Positions 16,062-23,319 of a stretch of DNA of 32,441 nucleotides are shown here, in pieces. Under the pieces are notes generated by a model. The model did not search any database. It saw only the letters and a list, made by a program, of their open reading frames with translations, and had not been told where the DNA came from. Each line of letters begins with the position of its first letter. Position 1 is the first letter of the stretch. The stretch is from contig CALGLR010000110.1 in the NCBI GenBank assembly GCA_937959395.1, positions 1 through 32,441 of the forward strand, given 5' to 3'. This DNA is from an uncultured Flavobacteriaceae bacterium. Lineage in GTDB: Bacteria > Bacteroidota > Bacteroidia > Flavobacteriales > Flavobacteriaceae. A program made the position numbers and the translations under genes.

Positions 16062-17480
16062 TTATGGCGTTGCATAAATATTAACATTATCAAGTTCATA
16101 AGTGCCGTCTAAATCAGGTTGTCCATTCCCTCTATATTTAAAAGCAATATGCATCGTCCCTGTACCACAAGATAAATCTACATTGCCAGAAGGAAACCAA
16201 GTACTAAACAAATCGTTGTCTTGCACAACATAGGCTGCTGGTAAAACACCCCAATTAGCATTCGTTATGCTTGCAGGAATGCCATCCCAATTTGTAGAAA
16301 ACAAAATTTCTAAATCACTGCCATCGGCAAAACTATTAGAGGTTTCGAAACTAATAGATAACCCATTATTAATACTTAAATCTATTGCAGGTGTAATTAG
16401 CCAAGCAATAGAACAATCGTCTCCAGAATTTTTAGATGTTACTCTTGCGGATCTTCCTTGAGAAGGATTAGAACCACTTGATGAATATGCCTCCCAGCCT
16501 TCGGTTCCAAATTGGACATAATTAGTCCAACCGTTACCTGTTATTAATTGGTTATTGATTTGCGATTCAAAATCGTCTAAAAACAAATTAATAGTTCCCG
16601 GAGTATCAATTATACCACAATCCAACTCTTCACGATCACAGCGCGAATTATCTGTAAAATTCAAATCTTCTGGAGAATTAATTGCCATGGTATAATAGGA
16701 ATCAAAAAAATCTCTGGTTAAAATGCCATCTATAGTCCCTTTACCTACTGGTAATAAAACCGATTTAAAATCGGAAAACGTACTTGTACTTAAAACTATA
16801 GATCCACCAGCTCCATCTTGGTCGCAGCTCTCAAGAAGACGTTCTCCGTCAAACTGATCGCTAGCCTCTGCAGCAAAAGTTTTTGGATTAACTCCTAGAA
16901 CCTCTTTTCTATTAAATTGTACATTATTTAAACGAATAAATAAGTTTTCAAATACATTAGATAAACTACACATCGAAATTTGTTTAGGAACGATTGCTGC
17001 TACTTCAGTACTTTTTACAATGTGATTATTAATGTCTGAAGATGGGATTTTAACAATCGTTCCTCCTTCTAAACGCCCCAATTGAATCACGCCATTTAAT
17101 AAACCAACCGATAAACCATCAAGCTTAACATATACTTTTCTACCAAATTCATATTTGGTAAATAGTGGCGTACTATCTACTTGAATAGAAATTCCTGCTG
17201 TAGGGTTTTCTGGGCTATCTTGAAGTATTAATTCTTTAAAAAAATTACCACCTTCATCATTAGAAATAACATAACCTACCATAACCGTATTAGTTCCTTC
17301 AAAAGTTACCGTTTCCTGTGCTTGATTGTAATTTCCCAATACAGCATCTATTCCTATAATTGTGCCTTGAATTACTGGTTCTTGAATGATCGTATTTGGT
17401 ATATCAAATTTATCATCTCCAATACAGGATGATAATGCGACTATGCTTAATAGGAGTAAAGTAGTTCTTAATTTTATCAT
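16062..17480 (-). CDS. DUF5689 / choice-of-anchor J lipoprotein
   Basis: This 472-residue lipoprotein has a signal ending LSSC (Cys19). Residues about 35-290 match the DUF5689 pattern: VTFEGTNTVMVGYVISNDEGG, FFKELILQDSPENPTAGISIQV, and GRKVYVKLDGLSVGLLNGVIQLG. That arrangement resembles an OB-fold of the kind attached to extracellular nucleases. From about 300 on there is a choice-of-anchor J (MAM/jelly-roll-like) domain: LFLDDFES, GWEAYSSSG, WLITPAIDLS, LEILFSTNWDG and a closing LDGTYELDNVNIYATP. The protein is probably anchored at the cell surface. It lies downstream of the TonB-dependent receptor on the same strand, with a 220-bp repeat-filled gap between, and near a divergent secreted nuclease-fold enzyme. 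This suggests, but does not prove, a nucleic-acid capture role. Confidence 0.88.
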   Translation of the reverse strand: MIKLRTTLLLLSIVALSSCIGDDKFDIPNTIIQEPVIQGTIIGIDAVLGNYNQAQETVTFEGTNTVMVGYVISNDEGGNFFKELILQDSPENPTAGISIQVDSTPLFTKYEFGRKVYVKLDGLSVGLLNGVIQLGRLEGGTIVKIPSSDINNHIVKSTEVAAIVPKQISMCSLSNVFENLFIRLNNVQFNRKEVLGVNPKTFAAEASDQFDGERLLESCDQDGAGGSIVLSTSTFSDFKSVLLPVGKGTIDGILTRDFFDSYYTMAINSPEDLNFTDNSRCDREELDCGIIDTPGTINLFLDDFESQINNQLITGNGWTNYVQFGTEGWEAYSSSGSNPSQGRSARVTSKNSGDDCSIAWLITPAIDLSINNGLSISFETSNSFADGSDLEILFSTNWDGIPASITNANWGVLPAAYVVQDNDLFSTWFPSGNVDLSCGTGTMHIAFKYRGNGQPDLDGTYELDNVNIYATP

Positions 17481-17550
17481 TTTTAATTTGTTTTAATTAC
17501 ATTTTTTTAATTATTAACCTCAGTTCAACATAAATATGTTAGTGATCAAA

Positions 17551-17695
17551 AACCGTCAATTCGAGTGATTTTTTTGCAACAAAGTGAAAAAAAATAGTAT
17601 CGAGAATAGGTTTTTGATAAGAAAATCACTCCCGATAGCTATCGGGACTCGATACACTTCTCCTAATGTCGATCCCGAGGCTTCGACTCGCTTTA
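17551..17695. repeat. Composite palindromic intergenic repeat between the DUF5689 and TonB receptor genes
   Basis: Three nested inverted repeats occur here. GAGTGATTTT (17563-17572) pairs with AAAATCACTC (17622-17631), GTATCGAG (17597-17604) with CTCGATAC (17648-17655), and CCCGATAGCTATCGGG (17631-17646) is a perfect 16-bp palindrome. CTTCGACTCG near 17681-17690 resembles the core of the other dispersed repeats. It reads as a mosaic intergenic repeat of the kind scattered in Flavobacteriaceae. It lies between two genes read leftward and could fold in their shared transcript. Confidence 0.7.
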
Positions 17696-17700
17696 TTATA

Positions 17701-20568
17701 TTAAAATCGCATATAGAGATTAAAATAATATGTTGTGCCACTACCAAAATAATATCGGTTACCAAAAATAGGCCCATAAGCACTATTCTGTTCTTTTAAT
17801 TGACTGTTATAATCCACACGTCTGGACTGCTCAAAACCGCCTGTTTTATAAAGCTGATTAAGAACATTATTTACTGTTGCAAAAAAACCGATATAGTTCT
17901 TTTTTATACGCCATGATTTTCCGCCAGAAAGATTTACCAAAAAATAACTATCAAATTCTTCTTGGCGTAATAAGTTTTTGGCAATAGTTTCATCAAAATT
18001 ATTAACCAGAAGCCCATTAATAGTTCCTCCAGCTTTAAAAACAGCATCAGAAATCAGTGATTGATCTAAAGCAAAAGCATCACTACGTTTTAGAGCACTT
18101 ATATTTGAATACGCGTTTGAGAAATAGTTACAAGTAGCGTTAAGATTCCAATACTTTTTATCTCTATACTCAAAACCTATTTGATATGCTCTTTCTGGTC
18201 CTCCCGCAACATGATAATTTTTCAAGGTTGCTTTCCCACTTCCAAATTGTAATGGTTTTAATAAATCATCACTGGTATAATAAAGGTTAGGATTATTCGT
18301 GTAAATATATTCTCCTATTGAAGCCACAGCTTTCAATTTAAATGAGGGCAAAACTTGGGCTTGAACTCCTAATTCTAAGCCCATATTCCGTTTTTTTATG
18401 TTGGTCATAATTTCTTGAACAAAAAGTCCTGAAGCGGCTTCGGTAAAGAAAAAACCTAGATTATTACCATCACTAAAACCAATATGAAAACCTGTTAAAC
18501 GGGCTTTCATTATTGGTGATCTAAAAATATAACTCACATCTAAGTTTTGTACTTTCTCGCTAGTTAAACCAATTATAGAGCTATTATTTTGTCGTGCATT
18601 TCCAAATGCATTTCTTATTACTGGGGCTTTTTCAAAATAACCAGAATTAATATCTAAGACATGCCTTCCTGTGATTTTATAAGTAGCTCCCCCTTTAAAA
18701 CTAATGTTTGTGAAGTTTAGTTCTTCGCTTTCTCCAAATGATAAACTTCCTGAATAATAGCCATTCTCATATAACCCGTTTCTTTGGTAATTGGTTTGAG
18801 AAAAATTGGTTCCTATAAAAAAATCTACTTTATTGTACTTAAACTGCGACTGTGCAAAAGCAGTTAATACATTAGCTTCTATTTCATAATTATATTTGTA
18901 GCGATCCCCTTCTTTTACTATCCTATTTGGTGTTCTAACATTAGATTGTGCTAAATTGGTTATGTTTTGAGAAGGATCTGTTTCTTCAGCAAAAAAATCG
19001 ATATCTAAAAAGCCTGTTCCTCCTAATAAATCTTTTATTTTGGCATAATTATCACTCTTTAAATACCTGTAATTAATTCCTGCGTTTAAACGAATATTAT
19101 CATTCAACTCGGTATCAAAAATAGAATTTAGAGTTACTAATTTATCATCTACTCTATCTTCTTGAATCACATATATTGAATTATGTCCTTGGTCTCTTGA
19201 ACTTTTGTTGGCACTATAAATGGCATTCCAATCTATTTGCCCATCATTCTCTAATTGCTCTTGGGCTTTAAATGCTTTTTCAAAATCAAAAGCCGTTGGT
19301 GCCGTACTATTTAATAAAAAACTTGGCAAATTTTGGTAATATGTTGGTGTTGTAACGTTACCGCCTCCTAAATAAGTACTTTGATCATTAAAAGTCACTA
19401 ATCTTGTACCTCCATTATCTATTCTAGTACTTCCTGTTGCTCCAAATTGGTAGCCAACATTAGTATTCAAATTTGTTTTGCTTGAAATCGCCCAATAATG
19501 ATTTAACATTAATATAGGCTCATTAGAATTACGAGTACTGGAGTTTCTTAATTCTCCATTTATTGTTCCCCACAATGGATTATATCTGTTTCCTTTTAAC
19601 CTTAATATCTCATCGGTAATTGCAGTAGAACGCCCTCTTCTATTTTTTGCATAAATGGATAAAAAATTTAGACTATGTTTATCGTTTATTCTTTTTTCTA
19701 CTGAAGCTGAAAATGAATTTGCATCGTAAAGAGTTCCTTCAACATAACCTTCATTTCCAAACCGTCGGGAACCAATTATAGAGTAAGACCAGCCTTTTTT
19801 GGAAACTCCAGAACTGTAACTCGCCATTATTCTTCCTTCGTAACTTCGACTTGCTGAAGCCATAGAAACACGTCCACCTTTTCTATTCTTTGAAGCTCTC
19901 ATTACTATTGCATTTGTTCCTGCAACATCTCCGAAAGTGTAATCGTTTGGTGATAAACCCATACTGTATTCTTGATTACGTTGTAAATCGTTAAGTCCGC
20001 CCCAATTGCTCCAAGACGGTCTCCCCGTATACAGTTTATTCATTTCAATACCATTAATTAGTATTTTTCCGTTAGCACTTCCAAGCCCTCTTGGTCTAAA
20101 AAAAGTACTGCTAAAATCATAAGCGGCTGCATTTAAAAAAGCATCTTTAGAGGCTTGTAATAAACCTGAAATATTATCTGAAACAGCATGACCTTCGCTA
20201 TTCAATTCATCTTCAGAAATTGAAATAATAAATGATGCTTTAGTATCACTATTATCAAAAGATAAAGTCATATCTTGAATATCTACAACTTTATGCTCAT
20301 TAATTATAATTGGATAACGTTTGTCCTCATATCCCAGTTTAGATAATTTCAAAACATGTTCACCCAGAGGTAGGCTTTTAGAAAATTTAAATTGGCCTTT
20401 AGCATCCGTCAATTTAAATTGCCCGGTTTCTTCAATAGTTATTTTTACCTCAGAAAGTGGTGTACCAGAAATCGCTTCGTAAACGCTTCCTTTTACGATT
20501 GTACTTTGAGCTAAAATAGGGGTTGAATAAAGAATTGAAAGCAACACGATGCTTATTCTTTTAATCAT
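17701..20568 (-). CDS. TonB-dependent outer-membrane receptor with carboxypeptidase-like N-terminal domain
   Basis: The product has 955 residues. A signal peptide (MIKRISIVLLSILYSTPILAQ) precedes a carboxypeptidase-regulatory-like beta-sandwich at about 22-108 (GSVYEAISGTPLSEVKITIEE, KLSKLGYEDKRY). A plug domain follows (SSTFFRPRGLGSANGKILINGIEMN, about 148-175, and DVAGTNAIVMRASK). The rest is a 22-strand-type barrel with alternating aromatic residues, ending YYFNLYMRF with the aromatic C-terminus typical of barrel insertion. Such receptors import large or scarce substrates across the outer membrane using TonB energy. I see no SusD-like partner. Neighbouring genes (a DUF5689 lipoprotein downstream and a secreted nuclease-fold enzyme divergent upstream) suggest nucleic acid, nucleotide or phosphate-ester uptake. 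The ligand is an inference from context. Confidence 0.93.
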   Translation of the reverse strand: MIKRISIVLLSILYSTPILAQSTIVKGSVYEAISGTPLSEVKITIEETGQFKLTDAKGQFKFSKSLPLGEHVLKLSKLGYEDKRYPIIINEHKVVDIQDMTLSFDNSDTKASFIISISEDELNSEGHAVSDNISGLLQASKDAFLNAAAYDFSSTFFRPRGLGSANGKILINGIEMNKLYTGRPSWSNWGGLNDLQRNQEYSMGLSPNDYTFGDVAGTNAIVMRASKNRKGGRVSMASASRSYEGRIMASYSSGVSKKGWSYSIIGSRRFGNEGYVEGTLYDANSFSASVEKRINDKHSLNFLSIYAKNRRGRSTAITDEILRLKGNRYNPLWGTINGELRNSSTRNSNEPILMLNHYWAISSKTNLNTNVGYQFGATGSTRIDNGGTRLVTFNDQSTYLGGGNVTTPTYYQNLPSFLLNSTAPTAFDFEKAFKAQEQLENDGQIDWNAIYSANKSSRDQGHNSIYVIQEDRVDDKLVTLNSIFDTELNDNIRLNAGINYRYLKSDNYAKIKDLLGGTGFLDIDFFAEETDPSQNITNLAQSNVRTPNRIVKEGDRYKYNYEIEANVLTAFAQSQFKYNKVDFFIGTNFSQTNYQRNGLYENGYYSGSLSFGESEELNFTNISFKGGATYKITGRHVLDINSGYFEKAPVIRNAFGNARQNNSSIIGLTSEKVQNLDVSYIFRSPIMKARLTGFHIGFSDGNNLGFFFTEAASGLFVQEIMTNIKKRNMGLELGVQAQVLPSFKLKAVASIGEYIYTNNPNLYYTSDDLLKPLQFGSGKATLKNYHVAGGPERAYQIGFEYRDKKYWNLNATCNYFSNAYSNISALKRSDAFALDQSLISDAVFKAGGTINGLLVNNFDETIAKNLLRQEEFDSYFLVNLSGGKSWRIKKNYIGFFATVNNVLNQLYKTGGFEQSRRVDYNSQLKEQNSAYGPIFGNRYYFGSGTTYYFNLYMRF

Positions 20569-20575
20569 ATAAAAT

Positions 20576-20606
20576 AGTATTAGTAATAGATTACTCTATT
20601 AATACT
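20576..20606 (-). promoter_or_regulatory. Imperfect palindrome in the leader of the TonB receptor gene
   Basis: AGTATTA (20576-20582) and TAATACT (20600-20606) are perfect inverted arms around a partly symmetric centre that includes GTAATAGATTAC. It lies 8 bases upstream of the start codon and downstream of a possible -7 box, so in the mRNA it could form a hairpin near the ribosome entry site. It could also be a DNA operator. Confidence 0.35.
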
Positions 20607-20623
20607 AGTTGTTTTAGGAATTG

Positions 20624-20631
20624 CAAATTTA
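20624..20631 (-). promoter_or_regulatory. Possible -7 box (TAAATTTG) of the TonB receptor gene
   Basis: On the minus strand the site reads TAAATTTG, an exact TAnnTTTG match, 56 bases before the receptor start codon. No TTG is visible at the expected distance, so support is partial. Confidence 0.35.
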
Positions 20632-20711
20632 AGTTTAATTATTATTAAATAACTACTTTTAACCCATATTTCGTAGACCAAAACACCACAACTAAACATA
20701 AAAATCTCATA

Positions 20712-21764
20712 ATGAGAAAATTAAATATTACGCTAATCGCTTTAGTTCTTCTTAAAACTATAAATAGTTATTCTCAAGACAAAAATTTTAAGGCGCATAC
20801 CATAGCTTTTTATAATTTGGAAAACTTATTTGACCCAGAAGATGACCCAAATAAATTTGATGAAAATAGTCCTATAATGGCTATTAAAAATGACCGATCT
20901 CTTATCTATAAAAAGAAAGTTCATAACATGGCTCGTGTCATTGCAGATATAGGTCTTGACGTTACTAATAATACACCTGCGATTATTGGTGTTGCCGAGG
21001 TAGAAAATATTGCTGTTCTTGAGGCTGTTGTTAATGATTCTTTACTTATTAATAAAGATTATGGTATTGTTCATTTTGATTCTCCAGATATAAGAGGTAT
21101 TGATGTTGGCTTACTTTATCAAAAAGGTTTATTCATTCCCACTCATAAAAGTAATCACCCTTTAAAAATTCATAATTCTACAACAAAAAAGCGTATTTAT
21201 ACGCGAGATCAATTATTAGTTAGCGGCAAATTAGACGGAGAACTTATTCATATTTTGGTAAATCATTGGCCTTCTAGACGTGGTGGAGAAGCTACAAGTA
21301 GATGGATGCGAGAAGCCGCAGCCAAAGTTAATAAACACCTTATTGATTCGTTGCAATCTAAAGACCCTTATGCTAAAATTATTACAATGGGTGATTTAAA
21401 TGATAATCCTACAAATTCAAGTATTAAAAAAATATTAAAAGCAAAACACAAAAGAAAAACTGTAGGTCTAAAAGAAATATACAACCCAATGGAAGCCTTC
21501 TATAAAAAAGGATTAGGTTCTAATGCTTATGCAGACAGCTGGAGCTTGTTTGATCAAATTATGATAACGCAACCTTTTCTAGAAAAAGACTATTCTTCTT
21601 TTCGCTTTTACAAAGCAGGAATCTTTAACAAGAATTATCTAGTTAATAAAAAAGGACGCTTTAAAGGCTACCCCTTTCGCAGCTTTGCTAATGACGGGTT
21701 TACCAATGGTTATAGTGACCATTTTCCTGTTTATATTTATTTAATTAAAGAAGCCCTTGATTAG
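20712..21764 (+). CDS. Secreted endonuclease/exonuclease/phosphatase-family enzyme
   Basis: The product has 350 residues. A signal peptide (MRKLNITLIALVLLKTINSYSQ) predicts export. The EEP (DNase I-like) fold motifs are complete: FYNLENLFD with Asn35, VAEVEN with Glu96, RGIDVGLLY, VNHWPSRRGG with His185, MGDLNDNP with Asp228 and Asn230, FDQIM, and SDHFPV with Asp336-His337. These residues bind the metal and cleave phosphodiester or phosphomonoester bonds. Secreted members are usually nucleases or phosphatases. The substrate here is not proven. It is divergent from the TonB receptor across a 143-bp gap. Together with the DUF5689 lipoprotein it fits extracellular degradation followed by uptake. 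The TAG stop is the first part of a heptamer tandem repeat. Confidence 0.93.
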   Translation: MRKLNITLIALVLLKTINSYSQDKNFKAHTIAFYNLENLFDPEDDPNKFDENSPIMAIKNDRSLIYKKKVHNMARVIADIGLDVTNNTPAIIGVAEVENIAVLEAVVNDSLLINKDYGIVHFDSPDIRGIDVGLLYQKGLFIPTHKSNHPLKIHNSTTKKRIYTRDQLLVSGKLDGELIHILVNHWPSRRGGEATSRWMREAAAKVNKHLIDSLQSKDPYAKIITMGDLNDNPTNSSIKKILKAKHKRKTVGLKEIYNPMEAFYKKGLGSNAYADSWSLFDQIMITQPFLEKDYSSFRFYKAGIFNKNYLVNKKGRFKGYPFRSFANDGFTNGYSDHFPVYIYLIKEALD

Positions 21765-21879
21765 CCTTTAGCCTTTAGCCTTTAGCTTTTAGCTTTTAGC
21801 TTTTAGCTTTTAGCTTTTAGCTTTTAGCTTTTAGCTTTTAGCTTTTAGCTTTTAGCTTTTAGCTTTTAGCTTTTAGCCA
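21761..21879. repeat. Heptamer tandem repeat, 17 units of TTAGCYT
   Basis: Seventeen contiguous 7-base units: three TTAGCCT, thirteen TTAGCTT, and a last TTAGCC followed by A. The first unit begins one base before the stop codon of the nuclease gene, and its TAG is the stop. There is no spacer, so this is a microsatellite-like array and not a CRISPR. Confidence 0.95.
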
Positions 21880-21943
21880 AAATTAAAAAATGAGGAAATT
21901 CACAACTATTTATGATTAAGAAAACATACATTATTTACAAACA

Positions 21944-21992
21944 AATAGCCAATAGCCAATAGCCAATAGCCAATAGCCAATAGCCAATAGCC
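21944..21992. repeat. Heptamer tandem repeat, 7 units of AATAGCC
   Basis: Seven perfect 7-base units, 65 bases after the first array. The units share the core TAGCC with the first units of the other array in the same orientation and have the same period. It lies at the 3' side of the membrane protein gene, which ends at 22011. Confidence 0.95.
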
Positions 21993-22010
21993 AAATTTAT
22001 TCATTCTCTA

Positions 22011-22439
22011 CTAAAACCAAGTGCTCCATGGAATTTTAGCTAACACCAATAATAGCGCTAAAGAATAAAAAATAGCAATCATTTTTAATTTTGCTCCAGA
22101 AGTGAGTTTCTTTTTATGTTTAGAATACCCTACAGTTATAAATACTACTGCTAATACCATTGCTATTGGATGTTCTATAGCACTAGATCGTATTGCTGAA
22201 TTACCCATAACCTCTTTCATACTCATTTCTCCAAAATAATTCGCAGAAACCCAAAGAACAATACCTATTAGTAATTGAATGTGAGATACAATTAAAGTAA
22301 ACAGAGACACTCTAAAATCTCGTGCCGCATATTCTTTTTTACCTATCGTTTTTACAACAGCATTAATTGTTGCTAATACTAATATTAAAAAGACTAAATA
22401 AGCCCAATACGAGTGTAATACTTTTACAGTTGAATACAT
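22011..22439 (-). CDS. Four-helix membrane protein, possibly cytochrome b-like
   Basis: This 142-residue protein has four clear transmembrane helices: about 10-28 (WAYLVFLILVLATINAV), 45-66 (LFTLIVSHIQLLIGIVLWV), 88-105 (IEHPIAMVLAVVFITVGYS) and 118-138 (LKMIAIFYSLALLLVLAKIPW). Histidines at 9, 53 and 90 lie in or next to helices, and two of them could ligate heme as in small b-type cytochromes. I recall related Flavobacteriaceae proteins carrying a cytochrome-like label, but I see no decisive signature, so this is a hint only. A possible -7 box flanked by an inverted repeat lies upstream. Confidence 0.82.
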   Translation of the reverse strand: MYSTVKVLHSYWAYLVFLILVLATINAVVKTIGKKEYAARDFRVSLFTLIVSHIQLLIGIVLWVSANYFGEMSMKEVMGNSAIRSSAIEHPIAMVLAVVFITVGYSKHKKKLTSGAKLKMIAIFYSLALLLVLAKIPWSTWF

Positions 22440-22455
22440 ATTATCATTTTAGTTA

Positions 22456-22493
22456 AATACGATTATTTAACAAATGTAATGAAAAATCGTATT
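22456..22493 (-). promoter_or_regulatory. 9-bp inverted repeat flanking a possible -7 box
   Basis: AATACGATT (22456-22464) and AATCGTATT (22485-22493) are perfect inverted arms. Between them, 22471-22478 read on the minus strand is TACATTTG, an exact TAnnTTTG. The start codon of the four-helix protein is about 30 bases downstream on the minus strand. No TTG at the usual spacing was found. Confidence 0.4.
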
Positions 22494-22828
22494 AGATATT
22501 GGCACTCATTTTTAATTATATGAAATAGAAAAGAGTAATCACTAGTTAAAAAATAGAGTTCATTTTTAATTTTTAAGACATCATTTCATCCAATAATTTT
22601 AAATTTAATAAAGAGATAAATAGAAATTATATACGATTTACACCATTTAAAAGCGTAATAAAAATGAATTGCGTAATTTTTGTTTTTTTATAAAAACCCC
22701 TATTTGGCAACGTTTAACGCCATTATTTTGTTGTCCAAATTCATGAATTTAGACTACTAACTGTTGCAAATGTGCTAAAAGTAGTCTTAAGTTTGTGGTA
22801 GAATTAAAATAATTTGAAATTATAGAAA

Positions 22829-22856
22829 TGTCTCCTCGAGCGCAGTCGAGAGGTTT
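22829..22856. repeat. Second exact copy of the 28-nt dispersed palindromic repeat
   Basis: Identical over 28 nt to 437-464, with core CTCGAGCGCAGTCGAG. Here the second, inverted half found upstream of metG is missing. The two copies lie about 22 kb apart, both in non-coding DNA. Confidence 0.8.
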
Positions 22857-23319
22857 CTCGTAATTTAAAATTATAATTGCTTACTAATTTAAAAAAATAT
22901 GAAAATGAAAAAATATATCAAAAACCCTACTTTAAGTAAGGGGTTTAAATTTAATGCTTCGAAATAATAGTTTAAATTCGCGTCGCTATTATCTAATAAC
23001 CATTCAAAAATTTTAATTTAAAAATACGATTTGTTTTTCAAGAGGAATTGCTAAGCTTTTTTTGGCACGGCTTATTTCTTTATAAAAGTAATTCAACGAG
23101 TATATAACTGCTTAGTAGCTTTTATTATAACAAATCGCAATATAATACTATGTTTGCATCCTTTATTTTCGCTTTACACTAAAACTAACTATAACGCCTA
23201 ATAATACCAATGAATAAATTCGCTATTACTTTATCAATACTCGCTATTTTATTAAATATTTCTAAGTCAAGATAGTTCTCACTATATAAAAAAACATTTT
23301 CAAAAAAAATCACAATACA

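Larger units (their letters stand above)
22440..23319. other. 880-bp gene-free interval
   Basis: The interval is very AT-rich and I see no gene of normal size, tRNA or mobile element in it. It holds the 22456-22493 inverted repeat, a hairpin (AGACTACT at 22751-22758 with AGTAGTCT at 22780-22787, 21-base loop), the dispersed repeat at 22829-22856, a 22-codon open frame at 22899-22967 that I do not call a gene, and an exact -7 consensus TATGTTTG at 23149-23156. That last site could start transcription of the downstream adhesin gene with a leader of roughly 155 bases. An unrecognised small RNA is possible but cannot be shown. Confidence 0.6.

Noticed and set aside
17556-17799. Short open frames on both strands in the repeat region behind the TonB receptor gene
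   Set aside because: They lie in palindromic intergenic repeats and overlap the end of the receptor gene. The translations show no protein-like features.
21761-21992. CRISPR-like array
   Set aside because: Units are 7 bases and contiguous, there are no unique spacers, and no cas genes are nearby.
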